Source: Citrobacter freundii
GTDB taxonomy: Bacteria > Pseudomonadota > Gammaproteobacteria > Enterobacterales > Enterobacteriaceae
Length of the DNA stretch: 64,000 nt
Reading direction: 5' to 3'
Assembly: GCF_029717145.1 (NCBI RefSeq)
Contig: NZ_CP099222.1
Coordinates: forward strand, 2,232,001-2,296,000
Of this stretch, positions 48,104 through 57,698 are shown piece by piece. Position 1 is the first letter of the stretch. Each line of letters starts with the position of its first letter. Below the pieces are notes generated by a model. The model did no database searches. It was not told the DNA's origin and saw only the letters and a program-made list of their open reading frames with translations. The position numbers were made by a program, and so were the translations under genes.

Positions 48104-49570
48104 ATGCAAAACAAACTCTTGGCAGCTAAGGCTGCACTTCCTGACTACGATCGTAGCAAACTGGTCCCACGTATTGTTCATCTGGGGTTTGGTGCGTTTC
48201 ACCGTGCGCATCAGGGCGTTTACGCGGATATCCTGGCGGCCGAGCACAACAGTGACTGGGGATATTGCGAAGTTAACCTGATCGGCGGCGAGCAGCAGAT
48301 TGCCGACCTGAAACAGCAGGATAATCTGTATACCGTCGCGGAAATGTCGGCCGATGCCTGGACGGCGAGAGTGGTTGGCGTTGTCAAAAACGCGCTGCAT
48401 GCGCAGGTTGATGGTCTTGAGGCTGTTCTTGCCGCCCTGTGCGAACCGCAGGTGGCTATCGTTTCTCTCACTATTACCGAGAAAGGATACTGCCACTCCC
48501 CGGCAACTGGACAACTGATGCTGGAAAACCCGCTGATCGCCGCCGATCTGCAAAATCCGCATCAGCCCAAATCTGCGCCGGGCGTCATTGTTGAAGCGCT
48601 TGCTCGCCGCAAAGCTGCCGGTCTGGCCGCATTTACCGTGATGTCCTGCGATAACATGCCTGAAAACGGTCATGTCATGCGTAACGTGGTTACTGCGTAC
48701 GCGCGTGCGGTGGACGCCGGGCTGGCAGACTGGATCGAACAGCATGTGACGTTCCCGTCGACCATGGTTGACCGTATTGTTCCTGCCGTAACGCCCGATA
48801 CGCTGGATAAAATTGAACAGCTTACCGGCGTGCGCGATCCGGCGGGCGTGGCGTGTGAACCGTTCCGTCAGTGGGTAATTGAAGACAACTTTGTTGCCGG
48901 TCGTCCACAATGGGAAAAAGCAGGAGCTGAGCTGGTGGCCGATGTTATCCCGTTCGAAGAGATGAAGCTGCGTATGCTTAACGGTAGCCACTCTTTCCTC
49001 GCCTATCTCGGCTATCTGGCGGGATACCAACACATTAACGACTGTATGGGGGACGACAATTATCGTGTTACCGCCCGTGCGCTGATGTTGCAGGAGCAGG
49101 CCCCGACGCTGAAAGTGAAAGGCGTTGATTTACAGCAGTATGCCGATCGTTTGATTGAACGTTACAGCAACCCGGCACTGCGTCACCGTACCTGGCAGAT
49201 AGCGATGGACGGCAGCCAAAAACTTCCGCAGCGTATGCTCGATTCCGTACGCTGGCATCTTGTGCACGGCAGCCGTTTCGACCTGCTGGCGCTGGGTGTG
49301 GCGGGTTGGATGCGCTACGTAGGTGGCGTGGATGAAAAGGGCGACGCGATTGAGATTAGCGATCCGTTACTGCCGGTTATCCAGAATGCGGTGCAGAGCA
49401 GTAAAGAGGGCGAAGAACGTGTTCAGGCGCTGCTGGCAATCGATGCTATCTTTGGTCGTGAGCTGCCGCAGGTTGAGTTGTTCAGAACCCGCGTTACCGA
49501 AGCGTATCTGGCCTTACTGGCGGAAGGGGCGAAGGTGACGGTGGCGAAGTATGCCGCGAAATTGAAGTAA
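48104..49570 (+). CDS. ydfI: Mannonate oxidoreductase-like dehydrogenase YdfI
   Basis: A 488-residue long-chain polyol dehydrogenase of the mannitol dehydrogenase/UxuB family. The N-terminal nucleotide fold begins [15 protein letters not shown] (about residues 25-39). The C-terminal domain carries the family pattern [18 protein letters not shown] with the catalytic Lys and Asn/His. It likely interconverts fructuronate and mannonate or a related pair, feeding RspA. It has its own upstream region with a motif shared with rspA. Confidence 0.92.
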   Translation: MQNKLLAAKAALPDYDRSKLVPRIVHLGFGAFHRAHQGVYADILAAEHNSDWGYCEVNLIGGEQQIADLKQQDNLYTVAEMSADAWTARVVGVVKNALHAQVDGLEAVLAALCEPQVAIVSLTITEKGYCHSPATGQLMLENPLIAADLQNPHQPKSAPGVIVEALARRKAAGLAAFTVMSCDNMPENGHVMRNVVTAYARAVDAGLADWIEQHVTFPSTMVDRIVPAVTPDTLDKIEQLTGVRDPAGVACEPFRQWVIEDNFVAGRPQWEKAGAELVADVIPFEEMKLRMLNGSHSFLAYLGYLAGYQHINDCMGDDNYRVTARALMLQEQAPTLKVKGVDLQQYADRLIERYSNPALRHRTWQIAMDGSQKLPQRMLDSVRWHLVHGSRFDLLALGVAGWMRYVGGVDEKGDAIEISDPLLPVIQNAVQSSKEGEERVQALLAIDAIFGRELPQVELFRTRVTEAYLALLAEGAKVTVAKYAAKLK

Positions 49571-49590
49571 CGACGTAAAACGTTGATGTC

Positions 49591-49622
49591 GCCATCCGGC
49601 TTATACTCCAGCCAGATGGCGC
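49591..49622. terminator. Hairpin (REP-like) after ydfI
   Basis: An imperfect inverted repeat, CGCCATCCGGCT and AGCCAGATGGCG, lies 20 bp after the ydfI stop. It contains the GCCGGATGGCG core typical of enterobacterial REP units and lies between converging genes. It may stabilise or end the transcript. Confidence 0.65.
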
Positions 49623-49646
49623 GTTATTTTCTGGCACTCACACCAA

Positions 49647-49850
49647 TCAGTTCATACCCAGACGAATCAATTCCAGAGGGGCGTATTTACCTTCACAACC
49701 CTCGATTTCCACTGTTTTCCCGCGGCGAATTTGCTCTGCGGTCAGGCCATCGGAATCAATAGCCTTGATGCGGCCAGTAATGCCAGTGTCACTGATCATG
49801 ACGCGGCTGCCGGTGGTGATTGCGTTACGGTTACGATCGTATGTTTTCAT
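49647..49850 (-). CDS. ydfZ: Selenium-binding-type small protein YdfZ
   Basis: A 67-residue protein, [20 protein letters not shown] and so on, identical in length to E. coli YdfZ. The single Cys in [13 protein letters not shown] (about residue 53) is the residue implicated in selenium binding in E. coli. The function is not settled. The start at 49850 has a GGAG site. An FNR-like box lies about 103 bp upstream, fitting strong anaerobic induction in E. coli. Confidence 0.9.
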   Translation of the reverse strand: MKTYDRNRNAITTGSRVMISDTGITGRIKAIDSDGLTAEQIRRGKTVEIEGCEGKYAPLELIRLGMN

Positions 49851-49952
49851 GGTGGTTTCTCCTCTCCAACTTACCGTCAAAGCCCGTGGGCTTTTAGACC
49901 CACGTAACGGGCGCAATATAAATACGCTTCTCGTTAAAGAATTTTTTTGTTT

Positions 49953-49966
49953 TCGATCAAAATCAC
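49953..49966 (-). promoter_or_regulatory. FNR-like box upstream of ydfZ
   Basis: GTGAT-TTTG-ATCGA on the minus strand matches FNR consensus TTGAT-N4-ATCAA at 8 of 10 positions. E. coli ydfZ is known to be FNR-activated. Confidence 0.6.
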
Positions 49967-50040
49967 AGCTTTTTTTTGGCGGTTCAGAGGGGGAGATAAA
50001 GGGATGCATAAACTCACCCCGGAACGAGGTGAGGGAGTGA

Positions 50041-50727
50041 TTAATCTTCGCTAAACCAGTCGCTATTTTCCTGACGAATCAGCTGAACAGATTCACCGAT
50101 TTCCTGCAGGTGCAACATCATCGCGCGCTCAACGGCATCGCTGTCATGCTTTTCCAGCGCGGCAAAAATGTCGTGATGCTGACGCAGGAGCATTTCCGGC
50201 GGGGAGACGTGATCGAGGCTCATATAGCGAACGCGATCGATGGTTGCCTTGATGTTTTCCACTGTGTCCCAGGCGAGCTGACAATCCGCTATTAACGCCA
50301 GCTTCTGATGAAACTCATCGTCCAGCAGGAAAAAATCGTTAAGCTGTTTACGATCAATAGCGATGCGCTGCTGATGCAGATTCTGCTCGAGCTGATAACA
50401 CTGCTTGTCAGTGATCATCGACGCGGCGCGACGGGCAACCGCGCATTCAATTGCCTGGCGAACAAAACACCCATTTTGCACCTGCGACAGCGAAATCTTG
50501 TTCACGTAACTGCCACGCTGAGGACGGATCTGAATCAGGCCGTTCTCAGCCAGTTTGATGAATGCTTCGCGTACTGGCTGGCGTGATACATTAAAGCGGA
50601 CGGAAACCTCTTTCTCTGAAAGCGGCGTACCGGGCGCAATCAGACACTGCACGATGTCGCGACGAAGAATACGATAAATCTGCTGATTTACCGGCTGTGT
50701 AGGGTTGAGTTGCGTTTCTACGGTCAT
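50041..50727 (-). CDS. ydfH: GntR-family regulator YdfH (RspR)
   Basis: A 228-residue FadR-subfamily GntR regulator. The winged helix (about residues 13-80, with [22 protein letters not shown]) is followed by an all-helical FCD ligand domain with metal-site histidines ([25 protein letters not shown]). E. coli YdfH represses rspA. Here it sits by the complete rsp cluster. Confidence 0.93.
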   Translation of the reverse strand: MTVETQLNPTQPVNQQIYRILRRDIVQCLIAPGTPLSEKEVSVRFNVSRQPVREAFIKLAENGLIQIRPQRGSYVNKISLSQVQNGCFVRQAIECAVARRAASMITDKQCYQLEQNLHQQRIAIDRKQLNDFFLLDDEFHQKLALIADCQLAWDTVENIKATIDRVRYMSLDHVSPPEMLLRQHHDIFAALEKHDSDAVERAMMLHLQEIGESVQLIRQENSDWFSED

Positions 50728-50813
50728 TCATTCTTACTTTTTAGAGAGTTAACCCGAATACTTTATCACTTATTCGGTGGTATCTATACCCGGCACAAGG
50801 CCGGGTATAAAAA

Positions 50814-51560
50814 TTAACCCCGGTGGACGCTCAAGCCTGCAAAAGACTGTGCAACAGGCATCATTTCAAGGGTGTTAATGTTGACATGCGCAGGTAATGA
50901 CGCCACCCACCACACGGCTTCAGTGACATCTTCCGGCGTCAGCGCGGTGGTGTTTTCGTAGGCTTTGACGGCTTTATCATCGTCGCCTTTGAAACGCACG
51001 TTAGAGAACTCCGTACCGCCAACCAGGCCCGGTTCAATATCGGTCACGCGCACGGCAGTGCCATGCAGGTCGGTACGTAAGTTCAGGCTAAACTGGCGAA
51101 CAAACGCTTTTGTTGCGCCATACACGTTACCTCCGGCATAGGGCCAGCTACCGGCGGTTGAACCGATATTGATAATATGACCACGATTACGTTCGACCAT
51201 ACCCGGCAGTACGGCACGGGTCATATAAATCAACCCTTTGTTGTTGGTGTCGATCATGGTTTCCCAGTCGTCAACGTTAGCCTTATGGGCCGGTTCAAGA
51301 CCCAGCGCCAGACCGGCGTTGTTGACCAGAATATCTATGTTGCGCCATTCGGCTGGTAGGGCGGCCAGCATCTCTTCAATTGCGGCACGGTTACGTACGT
51401 CAAGTTGTGCGGTATACAGGTTATCGCCCAGCTCGTCTTTCAGCTCTTGCAGACGCTCATGGCGGCGTCCGGTGGCAATAACTTTATGCCCATTCTCAAT
51501 AAAACGACGCGTAATGCACTCACCAAAACCTGCGGTTGCTCCGGTTACTAAAACGATCAT
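50814..51560 (-). CDS. ydfG: NADP-dependent 3-hydroxy acid dehydrogenase YdfG
   Basis: A 248-residue short-chain dehydrogenase, same size as E. coli YdfG. The nucleotide motif TGATAGFG (residues 6-13) and the active-site Tyr-Lys in YGATKAFVRQF (about 147-157), with the preceding NIGSTAGSWPY serine, are visible. It oxidises L-allo-threonine, L-serine and 3-hydroxypropionate-type substrates and detoxifies malonic semialdehyde. The start at 51560 fits E. coli. Divergent from dcp. Confidence 0.95.
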   Translation of the reverse strand: MIVLVTGATAGFGECITRRFIENGHKVIATGRRHERLQELKDELGDNLYTAQLDVRNRAAIEEMLAALPAEWRNIDILVNNAGLALGLEPAHKANVDDWETMIDTNNKGLIYMTRAVLPGMVERNRGHIINIGSTAGSWPYAGGNVYGATKAFVRQFSLNLRTDLHGTAVRVTDIEPGLVGGTEFSNVRFKGDDDKAVKAYENTTALTPEDVTEAVWWVASLPAHVNINTLEMMPVAQSFAGLSVHRG

Positions 51561-51631
51561 CTCACTGTTCCTCAACGCTTTTTATGTGCTATTACCATAC
51601 CACGTCAATAAATCGTTTTCAGGAGTGAAAG

Positions 51632-53701
51632 ATGTCGTTAACGAATCCTTTTTTACGTCAAAGCACTTTGCCTTATCAGGCTCCGCCATTTGATCACATA
51701 GACGTGCATCATTTTGATCACATAGACGTGCATCATTACCGTCCCGCGTTTGACGAAGGTGTTCGGCAAAAGCGTGCCGAAATCGACGCCATTGTGCAAA
51801 ATTCACAGCCCGCAAATTTTGCTAATACGCTGCTGGCACTTGAGCAGAGCGGGGCACTGTTAACGCGCGTCACCAGCGTGTTCTTTGCCATGACGGCAGC
51901 GCATACCAACGATGAATTACAGCGTCTTGATGAAGCGTTTTCCGCTGAGCTGGCGGAGCTGGCGAATGATATTTATCTTAACGCGGCACTTTTTGCGCGC
52001 GTAGAGGCCGTCTGGGGACAGCGTGCCGTGTTAGGACTGGATGCAGAGTCCTTACGGTTGTTGGAGGTCGTCTATCAGCGTTTTGTACTGGCTGGTGCCC
52101 AATTGAATGAAGAAGACAAAGCGCGTCTCAAATTGCTGAACACCGAATCAGCCACGCTGACAAGCCAGTTCAATCAGCGCCTGCTGGCGGCGAATAAATC
52201 AGGTGCCCTGGTGGTGGATAATGTCCATCAACTGGATGGATTAAGCCCGGAAGAGAAAGCCATGGCGGCTGCAATTGCCAGGGAGAAAGGGCTTCAGGAC
52301 CATTGGGTTATCCCGCTGTTGAACACGACACAACAGCCTGCGCTTGCCGCGTTACATGACAGGCAGACCCGTGAGACGCTGTTTACCCGTGCATGGACGC
52401 GGGCTGAAAATAATGATGCCAACGATACGCGCGCCATCGTTCAGCGGCTGGCGGAAATCCGAATGCAGCAGGCGAAGTTACTTGGTTTTGCTCATTATGC
52501 AGCGTGGAAAATTGCCGACCAAATGGCAAAAACGTCGGAAGCAGCGCTCACTTTTATGCGCGCTATCGTTCCGGCTGCGCGTCGGAGAGTCCATGATGAA
52601 CTGGCTGAAATCCAAAATGCCATAGATAAAGAGCAGGGCGATTTTAGCGTGCAGGCCTGGGACTGGGCCTATTATGCCGAACAGGTTCGCCGTGAAAAAT
52701 ATGCTCTTGATGAGGCACAGCTGAAACCCTATTTTGCGTTAGATACGGTGCTGAACGATGGTGTGTTCTGGACGGCAAACCAGCTCTATGGCATTACGTT
52801 TATCGAGCGTTTCGACATCCCTGTATATCACCCGGATGTACGGGTATGGGAAATTTTTGACCACGACGGCACGGGGCTGGCGTTGTTCTACGGTGATTTC
52901 TTTGCCCGGGAATCAAAAAGCGGTGGCGCATGGATGGGGAATTTTGTTGAGCAATCGATGCTTAACGAAACCAGACCGGTGATTTACAACGTCTGTAACT
53001 ACCAAAAACCTGCCCAGGGTCAGCGCGCCTTGCTGCTGTGGGATGACGTCATTACGCTGTTCCATGAGTTTGGACACACGCTGCACGGCCTGTTTGCCAG
53101 TCAACGTTATGCCACACTCTCAGGAACCAATACCCCGCGTGATTTCGTTGAATTTCCTTCGCAAATTAATGAACACTGGGCGAGTCATCCACTGGTCTTT
53201 GCCCGCTACGCGCGCCATGTTGAAACCGGGGAAAGAATGCCAGAATCGCTGCAGGATAAGATGCAGCGGGCCAGCTTGTTTAACAAGGGCTACGATATGA
53301 CCGAGTTGCTCAGTGCCGCATTACTGGATATGCACTGGCACACGTTGGAAAACGGCGAGAGGATATTGTCAGTAGCGGAGTTTGAGCAGTGTGCGCTGAC
53401 TGCGGAAGGGCTGAATATTTCTGCTGTGCCGCCGCGTTATCGCAGCACTTATTTTGCTCATATTTTTGGTGGTGGCTATGCCGCGGGATATTACGCCTAT
53501 TTATGGACGCAAATGTTGGCCGACGATGGCTATCAGTGGTTTGTCGAAAACGGTGGATTAACCCGTGAAAACGGCCAGTATTTTCGTGAGGCAATCCTCT
53601 CTCGCGGTAATAGTGCAGATTTGCATGGTCTGTATCCCGCATGGCGTGGGCGTGAACCAGGAATTAATGCAATGCTGCGCAACCGGGGATTAGAACAGTA
53701 G
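51632..53701 (+). CDS. dcp: Peptidyl-dipeptidase Dcp (M3 family), with an 8-residue tandem duplication
   Basis: A 689-residue M3 metallopeptidase that removes C-terminal dipeptides. The zinc motif is HEFGHTLHGLF (about residue 475), followed by the FVEFPSQINEHW glutamate. Compared with E. coli Dcp (681 residues) the N-terminal FDHIDVHH is present twice in a row because a 24-bp unit at 51689-51736 is perfectly duplicated. The frame is kept and the site lies far from the active site, so activity is probably unaffected. Confidence 0.94.
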   Translation: MSLTNPFLRQSTLPYQAPPFDHIDVHHFDHIDVHHYRPAFDEGVRQKRAEIDAIVQNSQPANFANTLLALEQSGALLTRVTSVFFAMTAAHTNDELQRLDEAFSAELAELANDIYLNAALFARVEAVWGQRAVLGLDAESLRLLEVVYQRFVLAGAQLNEEDKARLKLLNTESATLTSQFNQRLLAANKSGALVVDNVHQLDGLSPEEKAMAAAIAREKGLQDHWVIPLLNTTQQPALAALHDRQTRETLFTRAWTRAENNDANDTRAIVQRLAEIRMQQAKLLGFAHYAAWKIADQMAKTSEAALTFMRAIVPAARRRVHDELAEIQNAIDKEQGDFSVQAWDWAYYAEQVRREKYALDEAQLKPYFALDTVLNDGVFWTANQLYGITFIERFDIPVYHPDVRVWEIFDHDGTGLALFYGDFFARESKSGGAWMGNFVEQSMLNETRPVIYNVCNYQKPAQGQRALLLWDDVITLFHEFGHTLHGLFASQRYATLSGTNTPRDFVEFPSQINEHWASHPLVFARYARHVETGERMPESLQDKMQRASLFNKGYDMTELLSAALLDMHWHTLENGERILSVAEFEQCALTAEGLNISAVPPRYRSTYFAHIFGGGYAAGYYAYLWTQMLADDGYQWFVENGGLTRENGQYFREAILSRGNSADLHGLYPAWRGREPGINAMLRNRGLEQ
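51689..51736 (+). repeat. Perfect 24-bp tandem duplication in dcp
   Basis: Two identical 24-bp units (51689-51712 and 51713-51736) encode FDHIDVHH twice. E. coli Dcp has the block once (FDQIANHH). Zero differences between the units points to a recent event. Confidence 0.93.
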
Positions 53702-53705
53702 CCGG

Positions 53706-53741
53706 GATAATACGGTCAGCTTACAATCTGACCGTATTATC
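53706..53741. terminator. Long hairpin after dcp
   Basis: A perfect 14-bp stem (GATAATACGGTCAG and its complement) with an 8-nt loop sits 5 bp after the dcp stop codon. No T run follows, so it may stabilise the mRNA end rather than terminate. Confidence 0.65.
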
Positions 53742-53852
53742 GGTGGCCGAGACTGCGGCATATTAATTACTATTAATAAATTTACATAAATTTTCTTTAT
53801 AGCCGCTAAACTATTGTCTATCAGCAATACTCACACAGGGAAAGGATTCGTG

Positions 53853-54773
53853 ATGATGAGAGAAACGGCAGAAATAGATTCAATCTTGATGGAGTTGAAT
53901 CACTCGATTGATGCGCACTATAAATGGCTAGTCAAAATGTTTCACTGCGTGGTGTCATCTGATGTCACTCAGGCGGATATTTCAGGTAAGAATTCGCACT
54001 GTGCCTGTCAATTCGGACAGTGGCTTACCCCGCGTCTGGTCAAAGATGACGCAGATTACAGTTATTTGAGTAAGATAAATGCGGCCCATGAAAAAATGCA
54101 TTTATTAGGTAAGGACTTGCTATCGGTAATAGTAGAAGAACGCAGTCAGTCATGGCATTTCGACAGTTTTCAGGATGCGCTTCTGGCTTTTACGTCGGCG
54201 GTGATGGATTATAAAATACATTTACTGACTATCCGCAGTAATATCGATGTATTAACCGGTTTACCTGGCCGAAGAATGCTGGATGAGTCTTTTGACCAGC
54301 AGTTACTTGACGCGCAACCGCTTAATTTATATTTATTATTGCTGGATATCGACCGTTTTAAATACGTCAATGATACCTACGGCCATCTGGTTGGTGACGT
54401 CGTACTGCGCAATCTGGCATCAAATTTATTGTCATGGACTCGTTATGATGAGATCGCGTATCGCTACGGTGGCGAAGAGTTCATCATTCTGATCAGAACA
54501 AAAACGGATGAGCAGGCATCTCTCGCGGGCTTGCGCCTGTGTCATCTCATTGAACAAAAAAAGATCCCTTACCCGCAGGGGGAGATTGATATTACGGTAA
54601 CGGCCGGGATCACACGAGTTCGTCAGGGCGAAACGCTGGACACGGCTCTCGGGCGTGCTGACCGAGCCATGTATGAAGGGAAGCAGACTGGCAGGAATCG
54701 CTGCATGTTTATGGATGAACATGAGCAGATCACACGGGTGGGTGCCAAAGAGCGGATAACGACGCTGGTCTGA
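53853..54773 (+). CDS. dgcZ: Zinc-sensing diguanylate cyclase DgcZ
   Basis: A 306-residue protein with an N-terminal CZB zinc-binding domain (about residues 1-125) and a C-terminal GGDEF domain. Zinc-site residues appear as HYKWLVKMFHCVV, CACQFGQWL and AAHEKMH. The cyclase signature is RYGGEEFIIL (about 205-214), with LDIDRFKYVNDTYGH before it. It makes cyclic di-GMP and is inhibited by zinc in E. coli. ATG 53853 has an AAAGGA site 6 bp upstream. About ten residues longer at the C-terminus than E. coli DgcZ. The ydeI and ydeJ genes found beside it in K-12 are absent. Confidence 0.93.
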   Translation: MMRETAEIDSILMELNHSIDAHYKWLVKMFHCVVSSDVTQADISGKNSHCACQFGQWLTPRLVKDDADYSYLSKINAAHEKMHLLGKDLLSVIVEERSQSWHFDSFQDALLAFTSAVMDYKIHLLTIRSNIDVLTGLPGRRMLDESFDQQLLDAQPLNLYLLLLDIDRFKYVNDTYGHLVGDVVLRNLASNLLSWTRYDEIAYRYGGEEFIILIRTKTDEQASLAGLRLCHLIEQKKIPYPQGEIDITVTAGITRVRQGETLDTALGRADRAMYEGKQTGRNRCMFMDEHEQITRVGAKERITTLV

Positions 54774-54847
54774 ACAATGAGTCTTGTTGAGATGATTTGG
54801 TTTCGTTTAACGTTCATTGGGGTTGTCGATGCTATGTTGGGTGACTA

Positions 54848-54945
54848 TTCGCTATCTGTGCAGGGAATTGCCTGATAGCGTATAAAGCAAAACACAAATC
54901 TATCCATGCAAGCATTTACCGCTGGTTTATCCGGCGGTTTTTTTT
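54848..54945 (+). ncRNA. mgrR: sRNA MgrR
   Basis: The stretch ending in a strong terminator holds ACACAAATCTATCCATGCAA, which I recognise as the conserved core of MgrR, and lies between dgcZ and mgtS as in E. coli. MgrR is a PhoPQ-induced, Hfq-dependent sRNA of about 98 nt that lowers eptB expression and so LPS modification. The 5' end is set by the E. coli length and is approximate. Confidence 0.72.
54918..54945 (+). terminator. Rho-independent terminator of mgrR
   Basis: An 8-bp stem ACCGCTGG / CCGGCGGT (one G-U pair) with a 5-nt loop, followed by eight T. Confidence 0.88.
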
Positions 54946-54975
54946 ACCTGTCGTTCAGGTAGTCGGCATTCAGGA

Positions 54976-55015
54976 CAAAAAAATGGCCCCTTGAGCAGTG
55001 ATGCTACAAGGGGCC
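54976..55015 (-). terminator. Rho-independent terminator of mgtS
   Basis: A 9-bp perfect stem, GGCCCCTTG / CAAGGGGCC, followed on the minus strand by a run of T. It lies 28 bp after the mgtS stop and converges with the mgrR terminator. Confidence 0.88.
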
Positions 55016-55042
55016 GGTTCGGTGCAGGACTATCGTCGTTCA

Positions 55043-55138
55043 TCAATCATCCCATCTGTGGCTAAAGTAGGCGGCCAGAAAACCAGAAAATAAAATAATT
55101 CCCAGAACGGCCATAAAAACATTCATATTACCCAGCAT
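55043..55138 (-). CDS. mgtS: Small membrane protein MgtS
   Basis: A 31-residue ORF whose translation starts MLGNMNVFMAVLGIILFSGF and ends AAYFSHRWDD; it differs from E. coli MgtS (YneM) at one residue by my recollection. One transmembrane helix fills the middle. MgtS is made at low Mg2+ under PhoPQ and stabilises the MgtA magnesium importer. It has a GGAG site, a PhoP-type promoter upstream and its own terminator. Too short for routine gene finders. Confidence 0.93.
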   Translation of the reverse strand: MLGNMNVFMAVLGIILFSGFLAAYFSHRWDD

Positions 55139-55199
55139 TGTCTATGCTCCTTTATTTGTGAGTTTCCTCTCTTACCTTAATTTCACCTCGTTAAGGACC

Positions 55200-55234
55200 A
55201 TACTAGCAATTTAATCTTAAACAAAGATTGAACC
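55200..55234 (-). promoter_or_regulatory. PhoP-type promoter of mgtS
   Basis: On the minus strand a PhoP box GGTTCA-ATCTT-TGTTTA (55218-55234) is followed 12 bp later by the -10 TAGTAT (55200-55205). This is the classical PhoP promoter layout, with the box replacing the -35. Confidence 0.8.
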
Positions 55235-55381
55235 AGGTGAATTATTTCGTCTGAATAGTAAAGTTATCGCGTTATTGGCAGAGAAAAATAAATAAGGATG
55301 TCAAAATATGCGGAGCAGGGAAAATATATCGGGGTTTTCTGAAAAAGCGACAGGGCAGCACATGCTCTGTCGCCAGAGAAA

Positions 55382-56569
55382 TTAACAGACTACAGGCTGG
55401 CCCCAGGGTTTAGCTCGCATGCCTTTTAGCATCAGCGCCCAGGCCAGAATGATGGCAATCATCAGCACCACAAACAGCGACCATGACGGCAGGGTCGTCA
55501 GAATAACGCCGCTGACTAACGGGTTAAATGCCGCGCCAAGCCAGCCCAGTGACTGGGCGGAGAAATAGCTCGCTTTCATCCCCGCGGGGGCAATGTTGTC
55601 GATAAGCATATATTCGCCCGGTGCGTAAATGATTTCGCCGATGGTAAAAAACGCTGCAGAAATGCCCCACATTAGCAGACTGTTGCCGGAAAAAATAAAA
55701 CCCACTAATCCCAGCACAAAGAATAATGTTCCGCCGGCCATTAACGGGCGGATGTTGGCGCTGGAAAGACGGCGCCCGACGGCATATTGCAATGTAACCA
55801 CCATTGCCGCGTTGACGGGCAGGACCACGGCCACCACTTTTTCTGCGAAATCACCGTCAGCAACCACCATCACGTACTGAGAAATACAGGACGCAAATGC
55901 GCCGCCCACAAACGAGGCCAAAAACGCTGACAGGGTAAACCAGCATAACGCTTTATCGCGCAACAGTACCGAGGGGGACCAGACGGATGCGTTCAGTCCC
56001 TCGGATGGCACTTCTGAACGTTTCACCCACGTCTGGATAAATACCAACGGGAAGGCTGAGCAAAGCGCTGCCAGCCAGAACGGCAGGTTGATACTTTGCA
56101 TCACCAGCAGCGTGCCGAGCGGCGGACCCACGGTCCAGCCAATGTTGAGTACTGTATAGTTAAGTGAAAAAATTTTGGTCTTGTTGGTGGCAGAGAGGTT
56201 ATCGGCAAACCAGGCTTTCAGCACGGTGGCAAAGACGGAGTAGGCGCAGTTGATAAGGGCAAAAAGCAACACCACTACGATAACATTATGCACCAGAGGG
56301 ATCGCGATAAAGCCAGACGCAAAACCAGTAATCGCCAGCAGCATATAGCGTTTTTTATCGAACTTATCGGCCAGAATACCGAAGCCCAGGCTGAAGATAA
56401 CGCCAATAGTCAGGGCGACCGTCATGGCGTAACCAATCAGATCGACGCTCAGGCCGTACTGTCGGTTGAGATAGATGGTCATAAACGGGAGCGTGGCACC
56501 CCGCCCAATCGTCAGTAATAGTGAGGAGGCGAGTAACGCGAGAGTGGATCTTCTCAGAGTGGTATTCAT
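55382..56569 (-). CDS. ydeE: MFS dipeptide exporter YdeE
   Basis: A 395-residue major-facilitator protein, same length as E. coli YdeE, with 12 transmembrane segments and the GILADKFDKKRYM motif between helices 2 and 3. E. coli YdeE exports dipeptides and possibly arabinose. The start at 56569 (MNTTLRRSTLALLASS) is by homology; an ATG 15 bp upstream is also in frame. Divergent from eamA. Confidence 0.93.
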   Translation of the reverse strand: MNTTLRRSTLALLASSLLLTIGRGATLPFMTIYLNRQYGLSVDLIGYAMTVALTIGVIFSLGFGILADKFDKKRYMLLAITGFASGFIAIPLVHNVIVVVLLFALINCAYSVFATVLKAWFADNLSATNKTKIFSLNYTVLNIGWTVGPPLGTLLVMQSINLPFWLAALCSAFPLVFIQTWVKRSEVPSEGLNASVWSPSVLLRDKALCWFTLSAFLASFVGGAFASCISQYVMVVADGDFAEKVVAVVLPVNAAMVVTLQYAVGRRLSSANIRPLMAGGTLFFVLGLVGFIFSGNSLLMWGISAAFFTIGEIIYAPGEYMLIDNIAPAGMKASYFSAQSLGWLGAAFNPLVSGVILTTLPSWSLFVVLMIAIILAWALMLKGMRAKPWGQPVVC

Positions 56570-56767
56570 TTTCTTGCCCGACAATGCATGTTGTTATGTT
56601 TTTATTAAATTTCAGACAGAAATAGCACGGCAAAAGTGTGATGTACACTCAAAAAGTTGTCTGAAAATGCCCAGTTATACCTACCTGTATTAATGATCTG
56701 TTACCCGGCAACGATTTCCGCTACTTTAACTTGTTTACAAAAATTTAATAATTTCAGGGGCAGGTGA

Positions 56768-57667
56768 ATGTCACGTAAAGACGGGTTGTTAGCACTACTG
56801 GTCGTGGTGGTATGGGGGCTAAATTTTGTCGTCATCAAAGTGGGTCTGCACAATATGCCGCCGCTGATGCTGGCAGGGCTACGTTTCCTACTGGTAGCAT
56901 TTCCGGCTATTTTCTTTGTTGCCCGCCCGAAAATCCCTCTCTCATTGCTGCTCGGTTATGGCCTGACCATCAGCTTTGGCCAGTTCGCGTTTCTGTTCAG
57001 CGCCATAAAATTTGGCATGCCCGCTGGACTGGCGTCACTGGTATTGCAGGCGCAGGCATTTTTCACCATTGTGCTGGGCGCATTCGCTTTTGGTGAGCGT
57101 TTACAGGGCAAGCAACGGGTCGGTATCGCGCTGGCGGTGTTTGGTGTGCTGGTGTTGATCGAAGCCAGCCTGAATGGACAGCACGTGACGATGCTCGGCT
57201 TTATGCTGACGCTGGCGGCAGCGCTGAGTTGGGCCTGCGGCAATATCTTCAACAAGAAAATTATGCAACATGAATCCCGCCCGCCAGTGATGTCGCTGGT
57301 GGTGTGGAGTGCCTTGATCCCTATTTTACCGTTCTTTCTGGCATCGCTCGTCCTTGATGGCCCAGGTCTCATCGTACACAGCCTTATTGCTATTGATATG
57401 ACGACTATTCTCTCACTGGTCTATCTGGCATTTGTGGCGACGATTGTGGGGTACGGCATATGGGGTACGTTGCTGGGACGCTATGAGACCTGGCGCGTGG
57501 CCCCGCTGTCTTTACTCGTGCCGGTGGTTGGGCTGGCGAGTGCGGCAGTGTTACTGGATGAAACGCTAAGTGGGCTGCAACTTATCGGCGCGCTGTTGAT
57601 TATGGCGGGGCTGTACATCAACGTGTTTGGTTTTCGTTTGCGCAGGACTGCGCAGGCGAGGGGATAA
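56768..57667 (+). CDS. eamA: O-acetylserine/cysteine exporter EamA
   Basis: A 299-residue drug/metabolite transporter with two EamA repeats and ten transmembrane helices, equal in length to E. coli EamA (YdeD). It exports cysteine-pathway metabolites. A GGGGCAGG ribosome-binding site is present. Convergent with marB, with a shared hairpin. Confidence 0.94.
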   Translation: MSRKDGLLALLVVVVWGLNFVVIKVGLHNMPPLMLAGLRFLLVAFPAIFFVARPKIPLSLLLGYGLTISFGQFAFLFSAIKFGMPAGLASLVLQAQAFFTIVLGAFAFGERLQGKQRVGIALAVFGVLVLIEASLNGQHVTMLGFMLTLAAALSWACGNIFNKKIMQHESRPPVMSLVVWSALIPILPFFLASLVLDGPGLIVHSLIAIDMTTILSLVYLAFVATIVGYGIWGTLLGRYETWRVAPLSLLVPVVGLASAAVLLDETLSGLQLIGALLIMAGLYINVFGFRLRRTAQARG

Positions 57668-57672
57668 CAGTA

Positions 57673-57690
57673 GCCCCGCCGTGGCGGGGC
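57673..57690. terminator. Hairpin between eamA and marB
   Basis: A perfect 8-bp GC stem, GCCCCGCC / GGCGGGGC, with a 2-nt loop lies between the converging genes. No T run is present on either side. Confidence 0.6.
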
Positions 57691-57698
57691 ATCATGAC

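Noticed and set aside
48026..49033. A 335-codon frame antisense to ydfI
   Set aside because: ydfI aligns with the mannitol dehydrogenase/UxuB family over its full length; the antisense frame has no recognisable domain.
54797..54830. Possible PhoP box for mgrR
   Set aside because: GTTTA-like words are present, but no direct repeat with 5-bp spacing and a -10 at 12 bp could be placed convincingly.
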